A DNA stretch of 64,000 nucleotides from Gp6-AA40 sp035649635. GTDB taxonomy: Bacteria > Acidobacteriota > Vicinamibacteria > Vicinamibacterales > UBA2999. The position numbers were made by a program, and so were the translations under genes. The notes beneath the pieces are model-generated. The model was not told where the DNA came from. It searched no databases and saw only the letters and a list, made by a program, of their open reading frames with translations. The DNA lies in NCBI GenBank assembly GCA_035649635.1, contig DASRJE010000209.1, forward strand, positions 22,488 through 86,487. The letters run 5' to 3'. Within the stretch, counting starts at the first letter, position 1. Each line of letters opens with the position of its first letter. Positions 17,310 through 25,577 of the stretch are shown here, in pieces.

Positions 17310-17879
17310 GTGGAACGTGACGACTTTAATAACGCCGCGCGCAGGCTCGAAGATGCGTTCTTTGCCAAGGAGAATGCGCGGCTTCTGCAGCAGATGCGTG
17401 ACCGGGCCCGGCAGCAGGAACGACGGGCAGCGATGCGCGAGGTCGTGCGCGTCGATGACGACGCGTTGATCGACCATTTCATCGCGCTTGGGCTCGAGCC
17501 GGAGACTGTGCTGGCGTTGCAACTTGTGCCGTTGGCGGCGATCGCCTGGGCCGACGGTGAGATTGAGCCGCGCGAGCGCGATGCCGTGCTGAAGGCGTCC
17601 GCCGCGCAGGGTGTGGCGCTGGACAGCGTCGCCGGGCGGATGCTCGACAGCTGGCTCGCGAATCGGCCCAGTGCAGACCTCGTAGATGCGTGGAAGCGTC
17701 AGATGCGGGCGCTCTGGCCGTCTCTTTCGCCGAAGGAACGGGACGAGATCCGCGCCTCGGCGCTCGAGCGCGCGCGGAGTGTCGCGGAGGCAGCGGGAGG
17801 TTTCCTGGGCCTGACCTCGCGGATCTCCGCTCAGGAGAAGGCGGTTCTGGAGGACCTCGCACAGGTGTTCGCCGATTGA
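17310..17879 (+). CDS. TerB-like domain protein
   Basis: The 189-residue soluble protein has an N-terminal basic helical region (ARLLQQMRDRARQQERR, probably coiled coil). A helical domain follows with LQLVPLAAIAWADGEIEPRERDAVL and a C-terminal ISAQEKAVLEDLAQVF, the pattern of TerB/tellurite-resistance-type acidic helical bundles (W-A-D-G-x-I-x-x-x-E). TerB domains bind metal or act as scaffolds in stress systems; no other ter genes are present, so tellurite resistance should not be assumed. GTG 17310 has GAGGAG seven bases upstream. The NTF2-like gene follows 30 bp downstream. Confidence 0.7.
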   Translation: MERDDFNNAARRLEDAFFAKENARLLQQMRDRARQQERRAAMREVVRVDDDALIDHFIALGLEPETVLALQLVPLAAIAWADGEIEPRERDAVLKASAAQGVALDSVAGRMLDSWLANRPSADLVDAWKRQMRALWPSLSPKERDEIRASALERARSVAEAAGGFLGLTSRISAQEKAVLEDLAQVFAD

Positions 17880-17909
17880 GGACTCACGAGTCGGCAGGAG
17901 AGCGAGAAC

Positions 17910-18314
17910 ATGGCCAATGCTGTCGAACACGAGTACGAGGACTGGCTGGCCCGATATCGTCGCGCGTGGATCGAACGAGACGCCGCCGCCGCAAGCCGAT
18001 TGTTCACGGAGGACGCGACGTATCGCGAGCAGCCGTTTCAGCCGCCGTTCGTCGGTCGCGCAGCTATCCGGGACTACTGGAGCAAGGTCACGGCGTCCCA
18101 GACCAGCGTCGAGCTTCGTTATGGCAAATCGATTGTCGACGGCCGTCGTCTGGCCGTGGAATGGTGGGCGAACCTGCAGACCAACGACGGTCTTCTCACC
18201 TTAGCAGGTGAGTTCCTGCTGCGCTTTGCCGAGACCGGGGAGTGTCGTGAGCTGCGCGAATACTGGGTCCTCACGCAGGGACGTGTTGAGCCGCCGCCCG
18301 GTTGGGGCGAGTGA
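17910..18314 (+). CDS. SnoaL/NTF2-like small protein
   Basis: The 134-residue protein has a single NTF2-like (SnoaL) cone. The N-terminal helix is WLARYRRAWIERDAAAASRLF, then TEDATYREQPFQPPFVGRAAI (strand and loop around the pocket) and VEWWANL...LREYWVL strands. It lacks a signal peptide and is cytoplasmic. Such proteins may be enzymes or ligand binders; no specific catalytic pair is identifiable. It follows the TerB-like gene in the same direction and is probably co-transcribed. The stop lies 21 bp before the convergent gene at 18336. Confidence 0.82.
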   Translation: MANAVEHEYEDWLARYRRAWIERDAAAASRLFTEDATYREQPFQPPFVGRAAIRDYWSKVTASQTSVELRYGKSIVDGRRLAVEWWANLQTNDGLLTLAGEFLLRFAETGECRELREYWVLTQGRVEPPPGWGE

Positions 18315-18335
18315 AGCGAAGCAGGCGCCGCCTCG

Positions 18336-19487
18336 CTAGTTATCCGCGAGAGCGAGGATGGCGAACGCCGTCGCCGTGTCCGACATGAACAACCGCCGCC
18401 ACGGCTCGCCCTTCTCGCCGCCATGCTCGCGATCGTAGTTCAGTGAGTGCGCGTGCCACGCGCGGCCGGGAACGTCAGGCACCGAGACCGCGCGCTGGTT
18501 CGTCTGGAGCCACTGAATGCCCCTGCGGATCGCGTCGTGACTCGGGGCAACACCTGCTTGCTTCAACGTATAGACGACGAGACCGGTTGCGTAGCCGTCC
18601 GACTGGGTCAGCAGGGAGGCATCGAGATCGCCCGGCGACTTGACGGGCGGTGCGATCTTGCTCCACTTCCACGGGCCCATCGCCTCGAGCGACCAGCCCC
18701 CGTCGTCTCGCTGCGCCCGAACGAGCTCGTCGATCAGTGCGCCGCGTTGCGCATCGGTGAGCACCCGCTTTACGCGTGTAGAGGAGAGCAGCGCCCAGGT
18801 GCGGTTGTAGAGATGCTGTGACTGATAGTTGGTGGAGAGATACGCGCGAAGACGCTCGATCCCGGCGGTTGCGACCGCGTCGTGCTGGCCCGCGGCGGTG
18901 CCGGCGGCGAACGCTGCAAATGTGGCCCCGTGGTACGCAGCTTCGGTGGTCTCCCACGGCTCGAGGCCGAATTCGAGCCAGTCCCATCGACCATCGGCTC
19001 GCTGTGTTTCCCACAACCGCGCAAGCGCCTTCTTCGTGGCTGCGCTCGGCTCGCGCAGATTCTTCGCGGCGTCGACGCTCGTGAGAATGACGGCATTCAG
19101 TACGGCTTCGGTTCCGCGCGATTCAATCTGCCGGCGCTCATTGGAGTCATAGAGCACCTGGTGGGTGTTGTATGTCTCGACGCGGCGCGTCGTGTCGTCG
19201 ATCAGCTTCGCTTCCTGTGTCGAGGGGGCATCGACATGCATGACGCGTCGGAGCACCGGTCGGGAGAGCGCGTAGGCCAGCCCCGCGTGGCAGGATACGC
19301 ACGCCGTCTGCGTGTCTCCGGTTTTGAGCTTGGTACCGTTGGCAAACCACAAGTCCATTCGCGCATCCAGATAGGCGGCGGCAGCCGCCGGATCCCAGCT
19401 GCGGGAGCCGCCACCTGAAGAAGCTGTCTGCTGCGCCGCAACGGCTGCGGCAAATACCGTGAGCGTCAATGCAATCGCAAGTCTCAT
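18336..19487 (-). CDS. Exported protein with one c-type heme motif fused to a terpene-cyclase-like alpha-toroid
   Basis: The 383-residue protein has a Sec signal (LAIALTLTVFAAAVAAQ). C63-V-S-C-H67 is a single heme c attachment motif. The rest resembles the alpha/alpha-toroid of prenyltransferase/squalene-cyclase proteins, with repeats such as LWETQRADGRWDW, LVRAQRDDGGWS and GIQWLQTNQRAV. The cyclase DxDD motif is not seen, so cyclisation is unlikely; electron transfer or sensing in the periplasm is possible. Second gene after the YVTN-diheme gene in the same direction (57 bp gap). The partnership of two heme proteins suggests a periplasmic redox module. Start ATG 19487. Confidence 0.75.
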   Translation of the reverse strand: MRLAIALTLTVFAAAVAAQQTASSGGGSRSWDPAAAAAYLDARMDLWFANGTKLKTGDTQTACVSCHAGLAYALSRPVLRRVMHVDAPSTQEAKLIDDTTRRVETYNTHQVLYDSNERRQIESRGTEAVLNAVILTSVDAAKNLREPSAATKKALARLWETQRADGRWDWLEFGLEPWETTEAAYHGATFAAFAAGTAAGQHDAVATAGIERLRAYLSTNYQSQHLYNRTWALLSSTRVKRVLTDAQRGALIDELVRAQRDDGGWSLEAMGPWKWSKIAPPVKSPGDLDASLLTQSDGYATGLVVYTLKQAGVAPSHDAIRRGIQWLQTNQRAVSVPDVPGRAWHAHSLNYDREHGGEKGEPWRRLFMSDTATAFAILALADN

Positions 19488-19544
19488 GACGCGAGGATAT
19501 CCCCGACTCGTGTCCTGCGCGAGTACATTCCCAGCATGCTCTCC

Positions 19545-21944
19545 TTATTGCGGTCCGCACACGTTCGCCGGTGGAGTCACGTCCAGGATGGGCTCCGTAC
19601 CCCGATCAATGGACTTGAGGAACTGAGTCAGGAACCGTCGCACCAGTGGTGAGCCAAGGAGATCCGCATGGTCAGCGCGGCCGGCAGTTCGATGCGTCAC
19701 ATTGCGGAGGACATCGTCGAGCGACGCGGCAGCGCCGCTGTGCAGGTACGGCGCGCTGGCGAAAACGGAGATGAGTGACGGCACGTTGAATCCGAGCACA
19801 CCACGGGCCTGGACGTTGGCGGCGTTGTTGGCGCGAATCTCGTTGCTCACGCCGTCCGTGAAGAGCGCCGCATCGAACGTCCCGACACGACACAGGAAGC
19901 GGACCAGTTGCGCGTCGACGATCTCGGTGGCCGCCGGCGGGGGCGTGTAGTCCAGCGCGCTGATCGTCCAGTTCTTGCCGCCGTGACAGTTCTGGCAGCC
20001 CTGCGCGGTGAATACGATGCGGCCGATGAGCGCTCCCAGACTGTGGCTGGGAATCGGTGAAATCGGCGCCCGCACGCCAACCGCGAGATAGGTGGCAATG
20101 GCATCGAGGTCGGCGCTCAGGCCACTGTTGGCGGTTGGACGCAGATCGGGCAACTGTGCGAGCCCTGCAGCGCCCTCGGGCACGGGGGCGCCGGTCGCAT
20201 CGTTCCTGATCAGCCCGCCTCCTCCCGAAACAGCGCGCACGTTGCGCGTAAAATCCTGAACCTCGTCGCGAACGGCGGACCAGTTCAATGCACGCTGATG
20301 CGAATCAGGGAGCAGGGGCACTCCGTTCACGATGTTCGCGGCACCGAACTCGAATGTACTTTCCATCGAGATGGCCTGGCGCGGGCCGTCGGCGAACATC
20401 CAGGTGACCGAGTCGGTGAGTGCGTTGGGGTGACAGCTGTAGCACGTGCCCCACCCGGTGTCGGACATGCGTCCGGACGGGCGCACAGAGTTAGGCTGCG
20501 CCCCCACCGGTCCGATCGCCGTGTTGAACAGGTATTTGCCACGCTGCACGATCGCTGTGTCGCTGCCGGGCGCCGGAAGGTCGGCCGATTGAATGCGCGC
20601 GAGCGTGCGGTACAGAGTCGGATCGTTACCCGATACGTCGACGACGGCGACGTCCCGCGAGAGGAAATCCATCACGTACGCGCGCGTGTCGTCCGAGTTC
20701 AGTACCAAGCCGCGCGGATTCTTGCCGCCCACCGTGTCGCCGTCATCGGCCAATCCAATCTCGCCGGGATCTTTCAGCTCGATTCGAACGATGTTGCCGG
20801 GATCGCCAGCCGCGAGCGGCGGATTGATCGTCGGAACCCCATCATCGTTCAACGTGACCCGCAGCAGCCGATTGGTGGCCGCCAATGCGATGAAGCCTTC
20901 CCCGGACGACCGCTTGAACGCGACGGCGAAGGGATTGGTGTTGAACAGCCGCGTGCCGATTGGCTCGAAGTTCACACCCACGTTCATGTTCAGCGTCGCG
21001 AACGCCTCGAGATTCTGGTCGATGTCGATTGTCGACAAGCAGCTCTGCACATTGACGTTGAAGCGAAACGGGCCGTTGGGCGAAGAGCACGTACCCGGAA
21101 CGTAGGCGAGGTCACCGTTGATGGTGATGGACTCGAGCAGGTTCGGAAATGCCCCTGACACGTTGTCAAAGACCGTCGTGAGTGGTTCACGCAGAAGCGT
21201 GTTCCCGTCCGATCGAAACGCAGGTCCCACGTCGTCGATCGGCGCGAGACGAACGACTCCCTCAACGTGGTTGTTGTGGCCGTTGATCACCGTCACGCGG
21301 CCCTCACGTCCATTGTCGGCGCCCTCGCTCTGAGTCAGCGGGCGCGCATCGTCGTCGGACTTCTGCGCCAGGAATTGAGTGACGAACACCCTGGCGCCGT
21401 CAGCGCTGATCGCAATGCCGTGCGGCTTGGCGCCGACGCCCTCAATCGTCTCGATGACCCGGTCGCGTCTCGTGTCGATCACCGAGACCGTATCGGAAGA
21501 CTGGTTGGCGACGTACAGCTTTCGGCCGTCTGGTGTCAGCGCGCATCCAAATGGCTCGGTACCGACCTTGATGGTATGGATCACGGCTTTACTGACAGTG
21601 CTGATGACCGAGACTGTCCCGTCGGCCATGTTGGCCACATACACTTTTTCGTCGTCCGGCGTGACAGCGACGCACCATGGCTCTTTTCCAACGACGATTT
21701 CGGAGACCTTCGTGTTCTGGTCTCCGGTCACGTTGAACACTGAGACGGAATCGTTGTCCGGATTGACGCTCCACACGTAGTCGTCCTCGTGCGTGATCGC
21801 AATCGGGCTCGATCGCGTCGCCACGGGTTTCTGTTTCTGTCCAGCGGCGAATGCGCCGCCGGCCCACATCGCCGCACCCAGCAGAAACGGCATGCCGAGA
21901 ATGCCTGCGGCCACAATCTGTCTAGCGAACTGTCGCTTGCTCAT
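19545..21944 (-). CDS. YVTN-type beta-propeller fused to a diheme cytochrome domain
   Basis: The 799-residue exported protein has a signal peptide at residues 1-34. A propeller at about 45-440 shows YVTN-like blades (KVYVANMADGTVSVISTV, KLYVANQSSDTVSVIDT, RVFVTQF). The C-terminal cytochrome part has heme motifs C501-Y-S-C-H505 and C650-Q-N-C-H654, and then FNVPSLISVFASAPYLHSGAAASLDDVL, which resembles the C-terminal region of MauG/cytochrome c peroxidase-like diheme enzymes. A propeller-diheme fusion suggests a periplasmic peroxidase or an electron-transfer hub. ATG 21944 has GGAGG five bases upstream. Confidence 0.82.
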   Translation of the reverse strand: MSKRQFARQIVAAGILGMPFLLGAAMWAGGAFAAGQKQKPVATRSSPIAITHEDDYVWSVNPDNDSVSVFNVTGDQNTKVSEIVVGKEPWCVAVTPDDEKVYVANMADGTVSVISTVSKAVIHTIKVGTEPFGCALTPDGRKLYVANQSSDTVSVIDTRRDRVIETIEGVGAKPHGIAISADGARVFVTQFLAQKSDDDARPLTQSEGADNGREGRVTVINGHNNHVEGVVRLAPIDDVGPAFRSDGNTLLREPLTTVFDNVSGAFPNLLESITINGDLAYVPGTCSSPNGPFRFNVNVQSCLSTIDIDQNLEAFATLNMNVGVNFEPIGTRLFNTNPFAVAFKRSSGEGFIALAATNRLLRVTLNDDGVPTINPPLAAGDPGNIVRIELKDPGEIGLADDGDTVGGKNPRGLVLNSDDTRAYVMDFLSRDVAVVDVSGNDPTLYRTLARIQSADLPAPGSDTAIVQRGKYLFNTAIGPVGAQPNSVRPSGRMSDTGWGTCYSCHPNALTDSVTWMFADGPRQAISMESTFEFGAANIVNGVPLLPDSHQRALNWSAVRDEVQDFTRNVRAVSGGGGLIRNDATGAPVPEGAAGLAQLPDLRPTANSGLSADLDAIATYLAVGVRAPISPIPSHSLGALIGRIVFTAQGCQNCHGGKNWTISALDYTPPPAATEIVDAQLVRFLCRVGTFDAALFTDGVSNEIRANNAANVQARGVLGFNVPSLISVFASAPYLHSGAAASLDDVLRNVTHRTAGRADHADLLGSPLVRRFLTQFLKSIDRGTEPILDVTPPANVCGPQ

Positions 21945-22218
21945 ATAACCTCCACGTCCGTGCCCAACCCTTCCTCTTCACACAGAGCGACCACGCGCGT
22001 CGTCCACGTCGAGGCGCCTGGCGCGCACGAGCGCGTGCCTCCGCGATCGCGTGTGGTCGAGGTTTCCGACGTCGTGTATCCGCAGCTGACGGGGATCTGA
22101 ATGGGGTAGCCAGAGGGGGCTGGGCGCCGGTTGCAATACCTTCATAGCGGGTCGAGAATAACGAGCGCGGCGACCGACGATCATCACGCGCCGGTCATGA
22201 TGTGGTGATGTTTTGGTA
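21945..22218. other. Divergent intergenic region without recognised genes
   Basis: These 274 bases separate the minus-strand YVTN gene from the plus-strand ATPase regulator. No clear hairpin, promoter pair or coding region was recognised apart from the GGAGG of the YVTN gene. Both promoters must lie here. Confidence 0.5.
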
Positions 22219-25209
22219 ATGCATCAGGGCCAGCCGCTGAGCTTCGGCGGATTCCGTCTCGACACGAGGAACGCGCAGCTCTGGCGGGGTGACCAGGAGA
22301 TCGCACTCAGGCCCAAAGCGTTTGCGGTGCTTGCGCATCTCGTCGAGCATGCCGGGCAGCTCGTGACGAAGCAGCAGTTGCTCGACGCCGTGTGGCCCGC
22401 GACGTTCGTCACCGATGCCGTTCTGAAGGACAGCGTCAGGCAGCTGCGCGAGGCGCTCGGCGACGACGCAGAGGCGCCGCGATTCATCGAGACCGCGCAT
22501 CGGCGCGGCTATCGCTTTGTCAGCCAGGTCTCGGTCGAGCCTGCCCTCGGGCGCCGGTTGGACGCCGCACTGCTGCCGACTGTTCGTGAGAGCCCGACCC
22601 CGCCCCTAACGACTGTTCTCGGACGCGAATCAGAACTGGCGCGCATGAACGAGTGCCTGGAGCGCGCGCTCGCGGGAGAGCGGCAAGTCGTGTTCGTGAC
22701 CGGGGAGCCCGGCATCGGGAAGACCACGATCGTGAGCGCGTTCCGCAACAAGGCCGTGGCGAGAGGCATGTGGATGGCATGGGGCCAATGTCTCGAACAC
22801 TACGGGGCCGGTGAAGCCTATCTGCCGGTGCTGGAAGGTCTTTCCCGACTCGGGCGGACAACGGATGGCGAGCGCCTCATCGAGTTGCTCCGCCGGCACG
22901 CGCCGACATGGCTGCTCGAGCTCTCCTCGCTGATTTCAGCGGGCGAGCGTGAGGCGCTGCGACAAGACGTCACCACCCGAACCCGCGAGCGCATGCTGCG
23001 TGAGATGGCCGAGGCGATCGAGGCGATTACAGCCGAGGCGCCGCTGCTGATGGTGCTGGAGGATCTGCACTGGAGCGACTACTCGACGCTGGACCTGCTC
23101 GCGTTTCTGGCGCGTCGACGCGATCGGGCGCGGCTTCTCGTCGTCGGCACGTACCGCCCGGTCGACGTGATCCTGGGTGAGCATCCCCTGAAAGCGGTCA
23201 AGCGCGAGTTGCAGGCGCACGGCCTGTGCCGAGAGTTGCCGCTGGAGTACCTCACTGAGGACGCGGTCGCGCAGTACCTCGCCGTCAAGCTGCCCGACCA
23301 TCGCCTGCCCAAGTGGCTGACGCGACTCGTGCACCGCCGCACGGAGGGCAATCCGCTGTTCATGGTGAATCTCCTCGAGTACTTGCTCGCCGAGCGCATC
23401 ATCGTCAAGCGCGGGCATGAGTGGCTGCTCGAGGGCGCGTTCGCTGATATCGAGTCCGGCATTCCTGAAAACGTCCGGCAGCTCATCGAGCGACAGATCG
23501 ATCGATTGAGCGCGGATGAACGTCGTGCGCTCGAGGGCGCCAGCGTCGTAGGTCTGGAGTGCTCGTCGGTTGCGATCGGAGCGGGACTCGAAGAACCGAC
23601 CGAGTGGGTCGATGCGCAGTGCGAAGCGCTGGTGTGGCGTCACCAGTTCCTGTCACCGGCGCGGTTGGTGCAACTGCCAGACGGGACGATTACGCCGCGC
23701 TACAAGTTCAGTCACGTGCTCTACCTCGAAGTGCCGTACCGGTTGCTGCCCCCTTTGCGCCGGGCGCAGATCCACCGCCGCATCGGCCATGTTGGCGAGG
23801 CCATTTACGGCGCGCACGTCGGGGAAATCGCGGCCGAGTTGGCGATGCACTTCGAGCAGGGTGCGGACCCGCCGCGGGCGGTCCGCTACCTTCTGCTTGC
23901 CGCAGAGAATGCCCGGCATCGGTCGGCCCATCACGAAGCAGACGCGTTGGCGCGACGGGGGTTGTCAGCGCTGAGCGCAGTGGCGGCCTCACCCGAACGG
24001 GATCGCCAGGAATTGGGCCTGCGGATGATCCTGGGAGTGTCGGCGATGTTGCTGAAAGGGTTTGCCGCCGACGAAGTCAAGGATATTTGCGAGGGTGCGA
24101 TCGCGTTGTGCCAAGCCGAGGACGACTCGGGCGACGCGTTCCTGGCGCGCTGGCTCCTGGGCTTGTTTTACTACTTCCGCGCAGAGATGCGACATTGTCA
24201 CGCGATTGGAGAAGAGCTCGTCAAACGCGGCGCCGAAATGGCCGATCCGCTCTTTGCTTGCGAAGCTGCCTGTGCATTCGGCGTCACTCTTGTCGACCTT
24301 GGCAGGTTTGGCCCGGCGCTCGAGCAGTTCGCGAAGGTGATCGCACTGTGCGAGCCGCAGCGGGAGCGGCAAACGAAGGCATTCGCCGGACAGGACCCCG
24401 CGGTCACGTGCGATTGCTATGCGGCGCGAGCGCTGTGGGCGCGGGGATACCCCGATCGTGCGATGGTCCGGATCGGGCGGGCACGCGACGCGGCCCACCC
24501 GCTCGCACCTACCGAGACCCGTGTGATTGCGTCGTACTTCACGGCTTACTTGCATCAACTGCGTGGCGAGGCCCGACTCGCTCAGGATCACGCCGAGAGC
24601 GCGATTGCCCTGGCCGATGAGTACGGTTTGTCCGTGTGGGTGGCGTTGGCTCGCATCATTCGCGGCTGGGCGCGCGTGCAGCAGGACACCCCCGACGAAG
24701 GGATCGACGAACTGCGGCGCGGGCTCGTTGCGTACGCGGCGACGGGGGCGCGATTGTGGCGCGCGCAGTCGCTGGGCCTTCTTGCGGAGGCCTTGGCCAA
24801 ATCCGGTCAACACGAGGAAGCGGCGGCCGCTGTCCTCGAAGCCCTGGATCTCCTCGAAGAGACGGGCGAGGAAGGCGCGGCTGCCGACTTACACCGTATT
24901 CATGGTGATGTGCTGCTGGCGCGCGCATGGGAGGACACGAAGCGCTCGTCGGGTGAGTGCACGCGACTCCCGCCGCGTGTCGCCGCCGAAATCGAAGAGT
25001 GTCTGACACGCGCGATTTCAATCGCGCGCGCGCAACAGGCAAGATCCTGGGAGCTGAGGGCCGCCTCGAGCCTCGCGCGCCTCTATCTCACGCAGGAGAA
25101 GGCCGCAGATGCCGTGTGTCTGATCACGCCGCTTGTCCAATGGTTCACCGAAGGGCACGACACTGCCGACGTGGCGGCCGCTCGCGCGCTGGTCATGGCC
25201 GCCGTGTAG
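22219..25209 (+). CDS. Winged-helix, AAA-type ATPase and TPR regulator
   Basis: The 996-residue protein opens with an OmpR-type winged helix (residues 1-105, ending FIETAHRRGYRFVSQV). An ATPase domain follows with Walker A GEPGIGKTT (162-170) and Walker B LLMVLEDLHWSD (about 274-285). A long helical C-terminal half of about 550 residues resembles TPR repeats. This is the architecture of CadC/SARP-like HTH regulators fused to STAND-type NTPases. No TM segment is seen, so it is cytoplasmic. ATG 22219 is used; the ribosome binding site is weak. It probably controls nearby exported genes, but the target and ligand are unknown. Nearest candidates: YVTN gene (divergent) and the TonB receptor downstream. 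Confidence 0.85.
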   Translation: MHQGQPLSFGGFRLDTRNAQLWRGDQEIALRPKAFAVLAHLVEHAGQLVTKQQLLDAVWPATFVTDAVLKDSVRQLREALGDDAEAPRFIETAHRRGYRFVSQVSVEPALGRRLDAALLPTVRESPTPPLTTVLGRESELARMNECLERALAGERQVVFVTGEPGIGKTTIVSAFRNKAVARGMWMAWGQCLEHYGAGEAYLPVLEGLSRLGRTTDGERLIELLRRHAPTWLLELSSLISAGEREALRQDVTTRTRERMLREMAEAIEAITAEAPLLMVLEDLHWSDYSTLDLLAFLARRRDRARLLVVGTYRPVDVILGEHPLKAVKRELQAHGLCRELPLEYLTEDAVAQYLAVKLPDHRLPKWLTRLVHRRTEGNPLFMVNLLEYLLAERIIVKRGHEWLLEGAFADIESGIPENVRQLIERQIDRLSADERRALEGASVVGLECSSVAIGAGLEEPTEWVDAQCEALVWRHQFLSPARLVQLPDGTITPRYKFSHVLYLEVPYRLLPPLRRAQIHRRIGHVGEAIYGAHVGEIAAELAMHFEQGADPPRAVRYLLLAAENARHRSAHHEADALARRGLSALSAVAASPERDRQELGLRMILGVSAMLLKGFAADEVKDICEGAIALCQAEDDSGDAFLARWLLGLFYYFRAEMRHCHAIGEELVKRGAEMADPLFACEAACAFGVTLVDLGRFGPALEQFAKVIALCEPQRERQTKAFAGQDPAVTCDCYAARALWARGYPDRAMVRIGRARDAAHPLAPTETRVIASYFTAYLHQLRGEARLAQDHAESAIALADEYGLSVWVALARIIRGWARVQQDTPDEGIDELRRGLVAYAATGARLWRAQSLGLLAEALAKSGQHEEAAAAVLEALDLLEETGEEGAAADLHRIHGDVLLARAWEDTKRSSGECTRLPPRVAAEIEECLTRAISIARAQQARSWELRAASSLARLYLTQEKAADAVCLITPLVQWFTEGHDTADVAAARALVMAAV

Positions 25210-25325
25210 CTCTGCGGGGGTGCTTTCAGGCTGGGACCGTAATTTCACGGAGCACGTTCATAGGGCATCACCCAGCTCAGGCGGGATGCAAACGCGATTC
25301 ACAAGGTCCCGAGCAGGACCACGAG

Positions 25326-25546
25326 ATCCTCTACAATCTCCGCATCACGCAGGGGCGCAAGGTCTACGTCGGCATTGCCGGGGCCCGAAGCGCTCGACGT
25401 GATTGACCCCAGGTCGGTCACCCAATGTGAAGTGCATCGCGACGATCGGTGCGGTGCACTGTGTTCATGTGAAGCCTGACGGCGAGTACTCGGTCTCGGG
25501 TCGATCGCCACTTGCACGATCGTCGTGGTCGAGCCTTCGCCAGCAC
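25326..25546 (+). pseudogene. Decayed YVTN/YncE-like propeller gene fragment
   Basis: Joining three frames gives a continuous propeller-like protein: LYNLRITQGRKVYVGIAG, then PEALDVIDPRSVTQ (frame change near 25380), then KCIATIGAVHCVHVKPDGEY (change near 25430), then GSIATCTIVVVE (change near 25500). The order and blade pattern match secreted YVTN propellers such as the one at 19545. Several independent shifts indicate a degraded gene rather than one sequencing error. It occupies the space between the regulator and the TonB receptor. Confidence 0.7.
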
Positions 25547-25577
25547 TGTCAGCAGGAATTCTCAAGGAGGCAAAGAC

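Noticed and set aside
17310..17879. Tellurite resistance determinant
   Set aside because: Only a TerB-like fold is visible; no terC, terD or terZ genes, so resistance is not supported.
21789..22100. Small plus-strand gene between the YVTN gene and the ATPase regulator
   Set aside because: The frame overlaps the YVTN start, has no ribosome binding site and no recognisable motif.
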